Below are positions 26,930-36,178 of a DNA stretch of 64,000 nucleotides, in pieces. How positions within the stretch are numbered: position 1 is the stretch's first letter; every line of letters starts with the position of its first letter. The stretch is from NCBI GenBank assembly GCA_964464635.1, contig CAYXGT010000003.1:9711-73710 (forward strand), read 5' to 3'. The DNA is from CAYLMG01 sp964464635. GTDB lineage: Bacteria; Planctomycetota; Phycisphaerae; Sedimentisphaerales; Anaerobacaceae. The position numbers and the translations under genes were made by a program. The notes beneath the pieces were generated by a model that was not told the origin of the DNA, searched no databases, and saw only the letters and a list, made by a program, of their open reading frames with translations.

Positions 26930-28300
26930 ATTCAAAATCCGGAAAAAATTAAGGTTGTCATTATTGCCGGCGGCAGAGGTACGCGAATGGGGACCAAGAC
27001 GGAAGATGTCCCCAAGCCTATGATACCTTTGGTTGACCGGCCGATACTCGAATATCAAATTGAACTACTCAAAAAGTACAATATTAACCAGGTAACTATG
27101 CTGACAGGCTACAAAGCGGAGAAAATTGAAGAATATTTCGGTGACGGCAGCAGGTACGGCTTGCAGATTTCATACGTAAAAGAAAACCAGCCTTTAGGAA
27201 CGGCTGGTGCCGTAAAACAGCTCGAACAACAAATTAACGAAGATTTTCTTGTTCTTTACGGTGACATAATACTGGATATCGATATCGATTCATTCATATC
27301 ATTTCATAAGGCCAACAAGGGAGCTGCAACAATTACGGCACATCCCAATGACCATCCATTCGACAGCGACCTCATCGAAACGGATACGAACAACAGGGTG
27401 ACGGCGTTTCACAGCAAACCTCACAAGAAAAATACATACTACAGAAATCTCGTCAATGCGGGAGTTTATATTCTGTCGTCTACAATATTCGAATATATAC
27501 CAGAGGGAAGCTGCTGCGATTTCGGCAAAGATATTTTTCCTGCATTATTGAAAGCAGGCGAGCCGATTTTCGCATACAGAATCGCCGAATACATAAAAGA
27601 TATCGGGACAATCGAGAGGCTCAAAGAAGTTGAGGGAGATTTTCAAAATGGCAAGGTCGCCACATTAAACAGAAAAAATAAAAGAAGAGCAATCTTTCTC
27701 GACAGAGACGGCGTAATAAACTATGAGGTTGATATGCTGCAGTCGGCAGAGGAGCTTGAACTTTTGCCGGGCACGGCTGAGGCGATAAGCGAAATAAACA
27801 AATCGGAGTATCTTGCAATAGCAGTTACGAACCAGCCTCAAATAGCAAAAGGATTTATCAATGAAGAGCAGTTAGAACATATACACGCCAGGCTCGAAGG
27901 TGAACTCGGCCTGAATCGGGCATATCTCGACAGGATATATTATTGTCCCCATCATCCGGAAAAGGGTTTCGAGGGTGAAAGAGTGGAGCTAAAAATCGAA
28001 TGCGAATGCAGAAAGCCGAAGACCGGCATGATAGAAAAAGCCGTTAAAGAGTTCAACATAGATACCGAGCATTCGTTTTTAATCGGTGACAGGACGGTCG
28101 ATATTATGGCGGGCATCAACGCAGGTTTGACGACGATACTCGTGAGAACGGGCTTTGCAGGTAAAGACGGGAAGTATCAATGTGAAGCTGACTTCGTTTT
28201 TGAAAACCTTTTCGAAGCAGTGGACTTTATACTTAATAAACAGGAAAGCTTAACTGAGACCGCTACAGTTGCGGTGACAAATAACGGAGAGTCGAATTGA
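26930..28300 (+). CDS. Fused heptose-1-phosphate nucleotidyltransferase / heptose bisphosphate phosphatase (HddC-GmhB), apparent AUU start
   Basis: Residues 1 to about 240 are a sugar-nucleotidyltransferase (KVVIIAGGRGTRMG, VPKPMIPLVDRPILEYQ, YGDIILDID). Residues of about 248-435 are a HAD phosphatase of the GmhB type, with RAIFLDRDGVINYE, the zinc-binding CPHHPEKG and CECRKPK, and LIGDRTVDIMAGINAG. Together these give two steps of GDP-D-glycero-alpha-D-manno-heptose synthesis. No ATG, GTG or TTG lies in frame between the previous in-frame stop (26906-26908) and 26987, and the ATG at 26987 would cut off the signature loop. ATT at 26930 has AAGGAG 6 nt upstream, so it is the likely start (456 residues). 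Confidence 0.85.
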   Translation: MQNPEKIKVVIIAGGRGTRMGTKTEDVPKPMIPLVDRPILEYQIELLKKYNINQVTMLTGYKAEKIEEYFGDGSRYGLQISYVKENQPLGTAGAVKQLEQQINEDFLVLYGDIILDIDIDSFISFHKANKGAATITAHPNDHPFDSDLIETDTNNRVTAFHSKPHKKNTYYRNLVNAGVYILSSTIFEYIPEGSCCDFGKDIFPALLKAGEPIFAYRIAEYIKDIGTIERLKEVEGDFQNGKVATLNRKNKRRAIFLDRDGVINYEVDMLQSAEELELLPGTAEAISEINKSEYLAIAVTNQPQIAKGFINEEQLEHIHARLEGELGLNRAYLDRIYYCPHHPEKGFEGERVELKIECECRKPKTGMIEKAVKEFNIDTEHSFLIGDRTVDIMAGINAGLTTILVRTGFAGKDGKYQCEADFVFENLFEAVDFILNKQESLTETATVAVTNNGESN

Positions 28301-29295
28301 TAGGAACACAGACACCATTTCGCATAAGTTTTGCCGGCGGCGGCACAGACCTTAAAGAATTTTATTCGAAGCAGCCCGGCTGTGTGGTCAGCACAACTAT
28401 AAACAAGTATATGTACATCTTCACACATCCGTACTTCGGGGATAAGACGTTAGTCAAATACTCAAGAACGGAATTAGTCGATGATATCAACGAAATCAAA
28501 CATCCGATAGTTAGAGAGAGTCTTAACAAGTTCGGTATAAGCGGTATCGATATAACCTCCATCGCGGACATTCCGGCGGGTACCGGTCTGGGTTCATCGT
28601 CCTCTTATACGGTAGGGCTGTTACATGCTTTATATGCTTTTTCCGGCAAGTGTCCGTCAAAGGAACAACTGGCCAATGAGGCATGCGAGCTGGAGATTGA
28701 CATATTAAAAGAACCAATAGGTAAACAGGACCAATACGCGGCTGCATACGGCAACCTGAATATGATAACTTTCTGTCCGGATGAATCAGTAAACGTTGAG
28801 CCGATTATTATGCCGCCTGAAAAAATGAGAAAGCTGGAAGAGTGTCTTGTGATGTATTATTTCGGCAAGAGCCGGCCGACAAGAGAGATTTTGGATGACC
28901 AGAAAAAGAACGTATTAAATGACAAAAGGAAAGTAGATGACCTGTCCAAGATGGCTGAACTTGCAAGGCACTTGAAACAAAGCCTGACGAACGGAAACCC
29001 GGACGAGATGGGCGACATACTGGATGAAAACTGGCATCTCAAGAAGACACTTTCCACGAAGATTTCAGGCGACAAGATTGATTTTTATTACGATACAGCC
29101 AGAAAGAACGGTGCTATGGGCGGCAAATTATTAGGAGCAGGCGGCGGCGGTTTTATGCTCTTTTACTGTAAAAGGCAAGACCAGGATAAACTGCGGGTGG
29201 CACTGAAGGACTTAAGGGAGATTAAATTCAGGTTTGATAATTTCGGGACAAAAATAATTTATGTCTCAGCAAATAACGGTGAGCTTTATGAATGA
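28297..29295 (+). CDS. hddA: D-glycero-D-manno-heptose 7-phosphate kinase (GHMP family)
   Basis: GHMP kinase of 332 residues phosphorylating heptose 7-phosphate at C1 in the alpha configuration. TPFRISFAGGGTDLKEFY opens it; PAGTGLGSSSSYTVGLLHAL is the ATP-binding motif and LLGAGGGGFMLFYC the third GHMP motif. It starts at TTG with GGAG about 7 nt upstream and shares TTGA with the stop of the preceding fusion gene. Position between the HddC-GmhB fusion and the GmhA-like isomerase supports heptose over fucose or mevalonate substrates. Confidence 0.9.
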   Translation: MIGTQTPFRISFAGGGTDLKEFYSKQPGCVVSTTINKYMYIFTHPYFGDKTLVKYSRTELVDDINEIKHPIVRESLNKFGISGIDITSIADIPAGTGLGSSSSYTVGLLHALYAFSGKCPSKEQLANEACELEIDILKEPIGKQDQYAAAYGNLNMITFCPDESVNVEPIIMPPEKMRKLEECLVMYYFGKSRPTREILDDQKKNVLNDKRKVDDLSKMAELARHLKQSLTNGNPDEMGDILDENWHLKKTLSTKISGDKIDFYYDTARKNGAMGGKLLGAGGGGFMLFYCKRQDQDKLRVALKDLREIKFRFDNFGTKIIYVSANNGELYE

Positions 29296-29938
29296 TTTCA
29301 AATCAGAAATTGACAGGTATAAAAACAGGCTGCAACAGGCACTTAACTCGGTCAAAACGGACGAAGTTATAAAGATGCTGAACGTCATCAGACGAGCTTA
29401 TATCGAAGAGCAGACGATATTTATTATGGGCAACGGTGGAAGCGCTGCAACGGCTTCTCATATTGCCTGCGACCTTAATAAAGGTGTATCGCACGGCTTA
29501 CAAAAGAAATTCAAAGTAGTATGTTTAAACGACAATATCCCTACTATGCTTGCAACAGCCAATGATATAAGCTATGCAGAAATATTTATCGAGCCACTCA
29601 AGAATTTTCTCAAGCCCGGCGACGTCGTTATCGGCATTTCGGGCAGCGGGAATTCTAAAAATATTCTGAAAGCGATTGGATACGCAAATAAGAACAGCGG
29701 TATAACAATCGGCTTATGCGGATTCGACGGGGGCAAGCTCAAACAAACAGCCTCACACTCAATACATATCCGGGTAAATGATATGCAGATAACCGAAGAT
29801 ATTCACTCAATCATTGGTCATTTAATGATGCAGATATTTGAGAAATCCCTAAAAGAAATACAGAAAAAACCGGCACAGAAATATGATGGCCAATACGATA
29901 AAACGGATATTCTGCTCGAACAATTATGCGAGGTATAA
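29288..29938 (+). CDS. gmhA: Sedoheptulose-7-phosphate isomerase (SIS domain, GmhA-like)
   Basis: SIS-domain isomerase of 216 residues, catalysing the first heptose step from sedoheptulose 7-phosphate. FIMGNGGSAATASHIACDL and IGISGSGNSKNILKAI are the phosphosugar-binding loops, and TEDIHSIIGHLMMQ carries the late conserved residues. I start at the ATG at 29288 (GGTGAG upstream, overlapping the hddA stop by 8 nt) rather than the ATG at 29261, which lies deep inside hddA and lacks a ribosome site. With its two upstream neighbours it completes the GDP-D,D-heptose route. Confidence 0.9.
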   Translation: MNDFKSEIDRYKNRLQQALNSVKTDEVIKMLNVIRRAYIEEQTIFIMGNGGSAATASHIACDLNKGVSHGLQKKFKVVCLNDNIPTMLATANDISYAEIFIEPLKNFLKPGDVVIGISGSGNSKNILKAIGYANKNSGITIGLCGFDGGKLKQTASHSIHIRVNDMQITEDIHSIIGHLMMQIFEKSLKEIQKKPAQKYDGQYDKTDILLEQLCEV

Positions 29939-30017
29939 CCGGGGGCAATCACAAACCATACCTAAACAAGCAAAGTTTTTCGTACACACACAATATTAAA
30001 ATTTGACGAAGTAAAAA

Positions 30018-31202
30018 GTGAGAAAAATTTACAAAAAATTCAAAAGCGCTTTAGCTCGGACTTTCATATTATTAGTCTCAATTGTAACCTATGTTTTCAA
30101 GTATAAACGATATAATGCAGTCGGGCTGGTCAAAAAGGGATTCGAGGACCACACAGCGCAAATCAAAATAAATAACGGCGGATATTCACAGATTTTCGAT
30201 AGGCTTATAGGTGCTTACCATAAATCCAAAGAGGCCCAAAAAGAAGTCGAGCGGCCCTACAAAATAAGCCGGATGTGGCAGGATATGATTGACGGTCAAT
30301 TTGCCGATTTGGTTTCGGCTCTTCGAGCAGGTGACAGTACGAGACTACGTTCTCTATTGGAAAACTTTCAACGGGAAAGATTCGCCTTCAGCTCTGGGGG
30401 TTCCGCCAGTGATTACCACTCAATGCGAGAGAACCGGCTGTTCCGGTATGAATTCATTAACGCCTGGTACAAATATTACAATATATATAAAGATTTAATA
30501 GACGAGCGTCCGCGGCTAAGTTATCCACTTATAGGAAATCCTGCGGGTATGTATTACGACGAGCAGATTATTCCCACCGAGTCCATACGCTATCAATATT
30601 ATGCCAGCGAAATAAAATCATTATTATGCGATTTAGAGCGCCCTGTAATCTGTGAAATAGGCGGAGGATTAGGCGGACAGGCATATAAAATTATATCAAG
30701 TCTGGAACACCCTGCTACATTCATTCTTCTTGATATACCGGAGATGATTGTAGTATCGTCTTACTTTCTAATGGCTGCGCTACCTGACAAAAAGGTTCTG
30801 CTCTACGGCGAAAACACATCAGATACGGGGAATCCAAGTCAGTACGATATAATTGTGCTGCCACACTTTGCACTTCCTCAGGTGCAGGAACAATCAGTTG
30901 ATTTATTTTTCAATTCAAACAGCTTTTCAGAGATGAACAGCACAAGTGCCAAGGAATACCTTAGACAAATTGAAAGGTCCTGCAGGCGATATCTAATGCA
31001 TATTAATCATAATGCGGAATTCGTATGGAACAACAATGGAGAGAAAACAACCAACATACGTGCCAGCGACTTGATACCCGACCCGAATTGCTTCAAGAGA
31101 ATCTATCAGCACCTTCGTGTGTTTTCAAAAATCGATGACCGAATTTTTTACTATCGCAAAAATGTCAGGCATTTTGCCTTTTTGTATGAAAGATACTGCT
31201 GA
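30018..31202 (+). CDS. Putative sugar O-methyltransferase
   Basis: A 394-residue protein resembling the putative sugar O-methyltransferases found in polysaccharide loci. The SAM-binding motif is VICEIGGGLGGQAYKI, and FILLDIPEMIVVSSYFL follows where the acidic SAM contact is expected. The N-terminal ~180 residues are helical and contain a hydrophobic stretch near residues 12-28 (ARTFILLVSIVTYVF) that could associate with the membrane. Start is GTG at 30018 with little ribosome-site support. It presumably caps or decorates the heptose-containing glycan; the target is not known. Confidence 0.72.
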   Translation: MRKIYKKFKSALARTFILLVSIVTYVFKYKRYNAVGLVKKGFEDHTAQIKINNGGYSQIFDRLIGAYHKSKEAQKEVERPYKISRMWQDMIDGQFADLVSALRAGDSTRLRSLLENFQRERFAFSSGGSASDYHSMRENRLFRYEFINAWYKYYNIYKDLIDERPRLSYPLIGNPAGMYYDEQIIPTESIRYQYYASEIKSLLCDLERPVICEIGGGLGGQAYKIISSLEHPATFILLDIPEMIVVSSYFLMAALPDKKVLLYGENTSDTGNPSQYDIIVLPHFALPQVQEQSVDLFFNSNSFSEMNSTSAKEYLRQIERSCRRYLMHINHNAEFVWNNNGEKTTNIRASDLIPDPNCFKRIYQHLRVFSKIDDRIFYYRKNVRHFAFLYERYC

Positions 31203-31239
31203 TTAGACATAAGAAAAAAATATCAAAAGGAGTTCTGCC

Positions 31240-32388
31240 CTGAAGGGAACCCGAAAAAAAGGTGTATTGATTATAAGCCCCTCATTTGCGCCTGATATGG
31301 GTGGGATGGCAACGCACGTAGAGGATTTGTGTGAGTATTTGCTTTCCTGTGACTTCAGAGTTTTCATAGCTACTTGCCAGCCGTTACTGGTAAGAAAAAA
31401 AGGCAAATACGTTGAACGCAGGGGTAACCTGCAGATTTTAAGAATGCCTTTGTTCGGCTGGAGACACTTTGTACATTCGGGAAGATTAAGATTCGTTTAT
31501 GAAACGGTTTTGTTGTCTATAGCTGCATTTTTACTGCTTTTAATCCACCGCAGGAGCATTGAGGTTATTCATGTGCACGGCCATACAGCAAGTTTTGCAG
31601 TAAGACTTCTTAAATCGATTTTTTCAAAAAAAGCTGTTTTGAGCACTCACAATCTATTCGGATTCAATCCCAAGAAAATAAGTAACCGATTGGTTCGTCG
31701 TTCTTTTTTGTCAATGGATTACATATGGGCGGTATCCGCAAATTCCAGGAACGAACTTGTTGAGCTCGGCGTAAGTGCTGAAAAAATCGGCGTGTATACG
31801 CACTGGGTAAACCAGGAAAGATTCAAGCCGATGGACAAAGAAAAATCGAAGGAAAAAGCAGGCTGGCCCGGTAAATTTGTTGCGCTGTTTATAGGACGCA
31901 TAGAGGCTTCAAAAGGTGCAGGTGTGCTTGCGGATGTGGCTACCGGATTTGACGGCACAGTGACGTTTGCCTTTGTAGGTGAAGGCACAATGGCAGAAGA
32001 GATAAAAGAGAAGACACAATCTTATGGAAATATAGTTTTTGCCGGCGAGGTTGCGAACAAGGAGCTGCCAACTTATCTGAACGCAGCCGATGTATTGATT
32101 ATACCCACTCAGGGAGATGAGGGTTTCGGCAGAGTAGTAATCGAGGCTTTTTCGTGTGGAGTTCCCGTAATCGGGACCGCAAGAGGCCGACTGCCACAGA
32201 TTATAAATGACGATGTCGGGATAATCGTCGAACCGCCCCAAAAAGATGTCGAGACAATAACAAAAGCCGTCAGCAAGTTATATAACAAACCCGAGGCACT
32301 CGCCCAGCTTTCAAAAAATGCCGTCAAACTTGCACAAGAAAATTACAACAGTAAAAACGCTCGGCTTATTGTTGAAAGTTACAAATAG
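31240..32388 (+). CDS. GT4 glycosyltransferase, apparent CUG start
   Basis: Retaining GT-B transferase of 382 residues. GVLIISPSFAPDMGGMATHVEDL starts the N-terminal domain; VALFIGRIEASKGAGVLADV and EGFGRVVIEAFSCGVPVIGT hold the donor site with E-x7-E. CTG at 31240 has AAGGAG with 7-nt spacing and gives MKGTRKKGV, which aligns with MKKQTGKKGV of the next gene. From CTG both proteins are exactly 382 residues. The in-frame TTG at 31267 lacks a site and would remove the first beta-strand. It is the upstream member of a tandem pair. Confidence 0.85.
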   Translation: MKGTRKKGVLIISPSFAPDMGGMATHVEDLCEYLLSCDFRVFIATCQPLLVRKKGKYVERRGNLQILRMPLFGWRHFVHSGRLRFVYETVLLSIAAFLLLLIHRRSIEVIHVHGHTASFAVRLLKSIFSKKAVLSTHNLFGFNPKKISNRLVRRSFLSMDYIWAVSANSRNELVELGVSAEKIGVYTHWVNQERFKPMDKEKSKEKAGWPGKFVALFIGRIEASKGAGVLADVATGFDGTVTFAFVGEGTMAEEIKEKTQSYGNIVFAGEVANKELPTYLNAADVLIIPTQGDEGFGRVVIEAFSCGVPVIGTARGRLPQIINDDVGIIVEPPQKDVETITKAVSKLYNKPEALAQLSKNAVKLAQENYNSKNARLIVESYK

Positions 32389-32410
32389 CCAGGTTCGAAA
32401 TAATCAAATT

Positions 32411-33559
32411 ATGAAAAAACAGACAGGTAAAAAAGGAGTACTGCTTATAAGCTCGTCTTTTCGGCCCAGCATCGGAGGTGTTCAGTCATACCTTGATGAC
32501 TTATGCGAGTACCTGCTTTCTCGTGATATTCGGGTTTTCGTGGTTACCTGTCAGCCAAATACCTCCAAAGTCAGAGGCAAATTCATAGAAAAGAGTGAAA
32601 ACTTTCTTGCTATAAGGCTGCCTTTGTTCGGATTGAAATTGTTATATTTTCAAAGACTGAAATTTCTTTATGAGAACCTTGTTTTATTTTTAGGCTCACT
32701 TTTCGTACTTCTGATTCACAACAGAAGTATCAGTGCCGTTAACGGCAACGGTTATGCGTTCTATTTAAGAGCTCTGAAATTATTTTTCCCATCGAAACGA
32801 TTTGTTCTGAGCACTCATAATCTTTACCATTTCGACAAGCATTCGAAGATGCGCAATGCGATTGTTCGCTGGGTATTTTCCAAAGTTGACAGAATATTAA
32901 CTGTTTCACAACAGTCAAAGGCAGAGCTGGCCAATATTGGTCTTGACGCTGAAAGGATTACGAATTTTCACTGCTGGGTAAATCAGAATAAATTCAGGCC
33001 GATGGACAAAAGCCGAGCGAAACAACGATATGAGTGGTCAGACAAGTTTATTGTTTTGTACGTAGGCAGGTTAGTCCCTGAAAAAGGGCCTGGCTTACTT
33101 ATGCAGGCTGCAGACAGGGTCGATAAGAAAATTACATTTGCTTTTATCGGCGACGGGCCAATGGCTGAAGAACTTAAAGAAGCAGCATTGTCCCGCGAAA
33201 ACGCAATCTTTATAGGTAAAATCGAATACGAAGAGCTCCCAGTTTATCTCAACGCATCAGATGTCTTTGTGATTCCGTCTCAATGGGACGAGCCTTACGG
33301 CAGGGTTATTCTGGAGGCTCTTTGCTGCGGCGTGCCGGTGATAGGCACTAAAAGAGGCGGAATACCTGAAATTATAAATGATAAAGTAGGCATTCTTGTC
33401 AGTCCGCCTGAAAAAGATGTTGAAAACATATCAAATGCAATTGAAGAATTGTATAAAGACCGGCAGAGGCTTTCGAACCTATCTAAAAATGCGATTAAAC
33501 AGGTAAATGAAAAATACAGCGTCAAGAATGCCGAGCTAATCGCAAGCAGTTATAATTAA
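32411..33559 (+). CDS. GT4 glycosyltransferase (tandem paralogue)
   Basis: A 382-residue GT-B enzyme clearly paralogous to the preceding gene: KKGVLLISSSFRPSIGG, DDLCEYLLSRDIRVFV, FIVLYVGRLVPEKGPGLL and EPYGRVILEALCCGVPVIGT. The shared LCEYLLS and CGVPVIGT segments show a local duplication that has since diverged, so the two may add successive related sugars. I start at the ATG at 32411, 22 nt after the previous stop; an upstream frame to 32318 overlaps the previous gene with no ribosome site. Shine-Dalgarno is weak. Confidence 0.87.
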   Translation: MKKQTGKKGVLLISSSFRPSIGGVQSYLDDLCEYLLSRDIRVFVVTCQPNTSKVRGKFIEKSENFLAIRLPLFGLKLLYFQRLKFLYENLVLFLGSLFVLLIHNRSISAVNGNGYAFYLRALKLFFPSKRFVLSTHNLYHFDKHSKMRNAIVRWVFSKVDRILTVSQQSKAELANIGLDAERITNFHCWVNQNKFRPMDKSRAKQRYEWSDKFIVLYVGRLVPEKGPGLLMQAADRVDKKITFAFIGDGPMAEELKEAALSRENAIFIGKIEYEELPVYLNASDVFVIPSQWDEPYGRVILEALCCGVPVIGTKRGGIPEIINDKVGILVSPPEKDVENISNAIEELYKDRQRLSNLSKNAIKQVNEKYSVKNAELIASSYN

Positions 33560-33597
33560 CTGAATCCAACACCCTGCCAATTAAACCGGAGAAATAT

Positions 33598-35019
33598 ATG
33601 CTAACAAACTATAGCAGTACGAGAACCGCAAAAAACACTTTGACGAATATATCGTGGATTTCCTCGTCCGACAGAACCCTGTTAGCATTACTGCTGATAT
33701 CCGCTGCTGCGGCAATCGCATTGGGCGGTATCGCACAAAACACTGCTGCGGGGGCGGCCATATTGGGAGCGGCGATTCTTCTTACACTAATCAAACACCC
33801 TGAGCTGGCTCTGGCTGTTCTGTTTAACGGAGTCATCGTTTACTTTTATCTGCTGTGCAAGCTTGGTGTTGAGACAAGCCGAATCACCACATCTGCATTT
33901 TATCTCGCCCTCGTCGGAACGGCAATTCTGGGCTTTATACTCACCATATCGCGCCGAAGATACAATTTTCATCTCAGCTTAACTGATATCTTATTTATAT
34001 GTTTCTTTTCGTATATCTTTCTGAACTACTTTGTTTTTTCAGAAAAGCACGAGGCCGCTTATATCAAAATCTGCTACGCACCCCTGCTGGTTGTCGGTCC
34101 TTATTTTGCCACCATTCTGCTGTCCAGAGAAAAAACGATACGCAACTTTTTCAATTACTGCGTTATTCTGGCAGCTATTTTGATAATTCCATCCTTCTAT
34201 GAACTGCTCGTTAATCCGACCTTTGAGAATTCCGCACGTTTTTCGGCGTACGAATTTTCTTCAGGCGTGGACAATCCTATCTTGTTCGGCCTGACCTTCG
34301 GAACGCTTTTAATCATCGTAGGAACCTGGATTCTCGAAAGAGACGGGCTTAAGGCTAAACATCTTGTGTTGGTGATTCCATCGACATTTTTGCTGGTAAG
34401 GGCAGGTTCGCGAGGGGCGCTGCTCAGCTTTATCATTACCATTGTTTTCTACATCGTTGTCTTCGCAAAGATAAGGTTGAAAACGAAGCTGCTGACCGTA
34501 ATTATTCTTTCTATGTTATTTATATCAGCCTACCACTTTATACCTCAGACAACTATTGATTTCTATAAAAGCACTTTCGATTATCAATATATGCCCGAAA
34601 GCTCCGTATCGCAAAGACTGACGATGTGGCAGCAGGCCCTGCACGATTTCAAGAGCAAACCCATATTAGGAGTAGGAGTCGGCAACTCGGTCTGGGGGGG
34701 CGGTTTTCCGCACAATATCGTGCTCGAGGTCGCTGCAGAATTCGGTCTTGTGGGCCTGTTTATGCTGGCTGCAATTTGCTTTTTATCCATTCAAAAAGCA
34801 ATGACCTTCATCAATAAAACACCCAGGAATGATTTGAAGATTTGTATGAAAATATCCCTTTTACTATTCATCTATTCCTTTATAGAGGCCCAGTTCAGCG
34901 GCTATATAACAAACCAAACCCGATTATTTATCAGTATCGGCCTTATATCATCGCTTGCGCGGATGCGAGCAGGTTCACCGGGCTCACAGACTTTGAAAAA
35001 ATTAGCGGCCGCAATATAA
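33598..35019 (+). CDS. O-antigen ligase/polymerase-like membrane protein
   Basis: A 473-residue polytopic inner-membrane protein, about ten to twelve segments, of the Wzy/WaaL type. RAGSRGALLSFIITIVFYI and the periplasmic loop with SVSQRLTMWQQALHDFKSKP followed by GVGVGNSVWGGGFPHN match the ligase domain; the His near that loop is the residue usually conserved. GGAGA lies 5 nt before the ATG. It lacks the TPR tail of the protein at 17633. One of the two is likely the polymerase and the other a ligase or a second polymerase. Confidence 0.82.
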   Translation: MLTNYSSTRTAKNTLTNISWISSSDRTLLALLLISAAAAIALGGIAQNTAAGAAILGAAILLTLIKHPELALAVLFNGVIVYFYLLCKLGVETSRITTSAFYLALVGTAILGFILTISRRRYNFHLSLTDILFICFFSYIFLNYFVFSEKHEAAYIKICYAPLLVVGPYFATILLSREKTIRNFFNYCVILAAILIIPSFYELLVNPTFENSARFSAYEFSSGVDNPILFGLTFGTLLIIVGTWILERDGLKAKHLVLVIPSTFLLVRAGSRGALLSFIITIVFYIVVFAKIRLKTKLLTVIILSMLFISAYHFIPQTTIDFYKSTFDYQYMPESSVSQRLTMWQQALHDFKSKPILGVGVGNSVWGGGFPHNIVLEVAAEFGLVGLFMLAAICFLSIQKAMTFINKTPRNDLKICMKISLLLFIYSFIEAQFSGYITNQTRLFISIGLISSLARMRAGSPGSQTLKKLAAAI

Positions 35020-35033
35020 AGAAAGGTTCTGCC

Positions 35034-36161
35034 ATGCGAGTAGCAGTAATGCAAAAAACCATCTGTGACTATCAGATGCCGTATTACCTGCTCCTGAACG
35101 ACAGGTTAAAAAACAAAAAAATCGAGCTGAGAGTTTTCTGCGGAACGACACAGGACAAAGGATATACGTACGAAGACACTTTTTTTGCCAGGCTCTTCCA
35201 GATGAAGTTCAATGTTAACGTCGGCGGTCTGCAGGAAAAACTCGTCATTCTGCCCTCTCTATTCGGCGCTCTAAAAAAATACAAACCCGACGTTATAATT
35301 ACCGAAGACATAAGCGCGATGCCGAACTGTATTACTATCCTGCTTTACAGCAAACTGTTCAAAATCCCTTACATTATTCGGGGCATGGGCTCTATTCCCA
35401 ACAAGAAACCATCCCGCTTAAGATTTTTTCTCGAACCGATAATTTCAAAGTTTCGCAACTCAGCCCACAGCATATTATGCTACAGCTCTTATGCCAGGGA
35501 TTATTACAGCAAAAAATATAACAAAAAATGCCATATAGCTTATAATTCGGCAACAACACGTCACACGGAATCAGAATATAAGAAAATCGAAGCTAACATC
35601 CGCAGCAAATATGAAAAACCTGACAGGTATAACATTGTCTTTATCGGCCGGCTAATTCCACAAAAAAAGGTTGATTTGCTTTTAAGTGCATTGGCAAAAA
35701 TAAAGACAAATATTCCGATTACCCTTTCGATTATCGGCGATGGAAATGCCAAAAATCAGCTAAAAGAACTCAGCCGACAGCTAAACATATCCGACAGGGT
35801 CGATTTTCCGGGCGGGATAACCGACCGCAGCGAAAAGGCGAAAATTTTTATGAATGCTCACTTAGGCGTTCTGCCCGGGCTGGGCGGACTCGCCATACAG
35901 GAGATGATGTGGTACGGCATCCCCATCATTGCTTCTTCTGCAGACGGCACAGAACAAGAGCTGATAGTGCAAAGTGATGCCGGCATATACATCGACGAAA
36001 TGAATGAAAATAAACTAAGCGAAGAAATCCAGGCCTTTATAAATATGCCGTGTGAACAAAAAGTATCAATGGCGTTAAACGCATTGAAGGTTGTTTATGA
36101 GAAATACAATATGAATTCAATGCTTGACGCTTTCGAAAAATCTGTCATTACCACCAATTAA
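35034..36161 (+). CDS. GT4 glycosyltransferase
   Basis: A 375-residue GT-B enzyme: MRVAVMQKTICDYQMPYYL opens the acceptor domain, IVFIGRLIPQKKVDLLLSAL starts the donor domain, and LGVLPGLGGLAIQEMMWYGIP replaces the usual E-x7-E loop. The ATG at 35034 has AAAGG 7 nt upstream and lies 14 nt after the ligase-like gene. An upstream frame reaching 34842 is an overlap artefact. Sugar and linkage unknown. Confidence 0.85.
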   Translation: MRVAVMQKTICDYQMPYYLLLNDRLKNKKIELRVFCGTTQDKGYTYEDTFFARLFQMKFNVNVGGLQEKLVILPSLFGALKKYKPDVIITEDISAMPNCITILLYSKLFKIPYIIRGMGSIPNKKPSRLRFFLEPIISKFRNSAHSILCYSSYARDYYSKKYNKKCHIAYNSATTRHTESEYKKIEANIRSKYEKPDRYNIVFIGRLIPQKKVDLLLSALAKIKTNIPITLSIIGDGNAKNQLKELSRQLNISDRVDFPGGITDRSEKAKIFMNAHLGVLPGLGGLAIQEMMWYGIPIIASSADGTEQELIVQSDAGIYIDEMNENKLSEEIQAFINMPCEQKVSMALNALKVVYEKYNMNSMLDAFEKSVITTN

Positions 36162-36178
36162 AATATGATGGCATCCAA

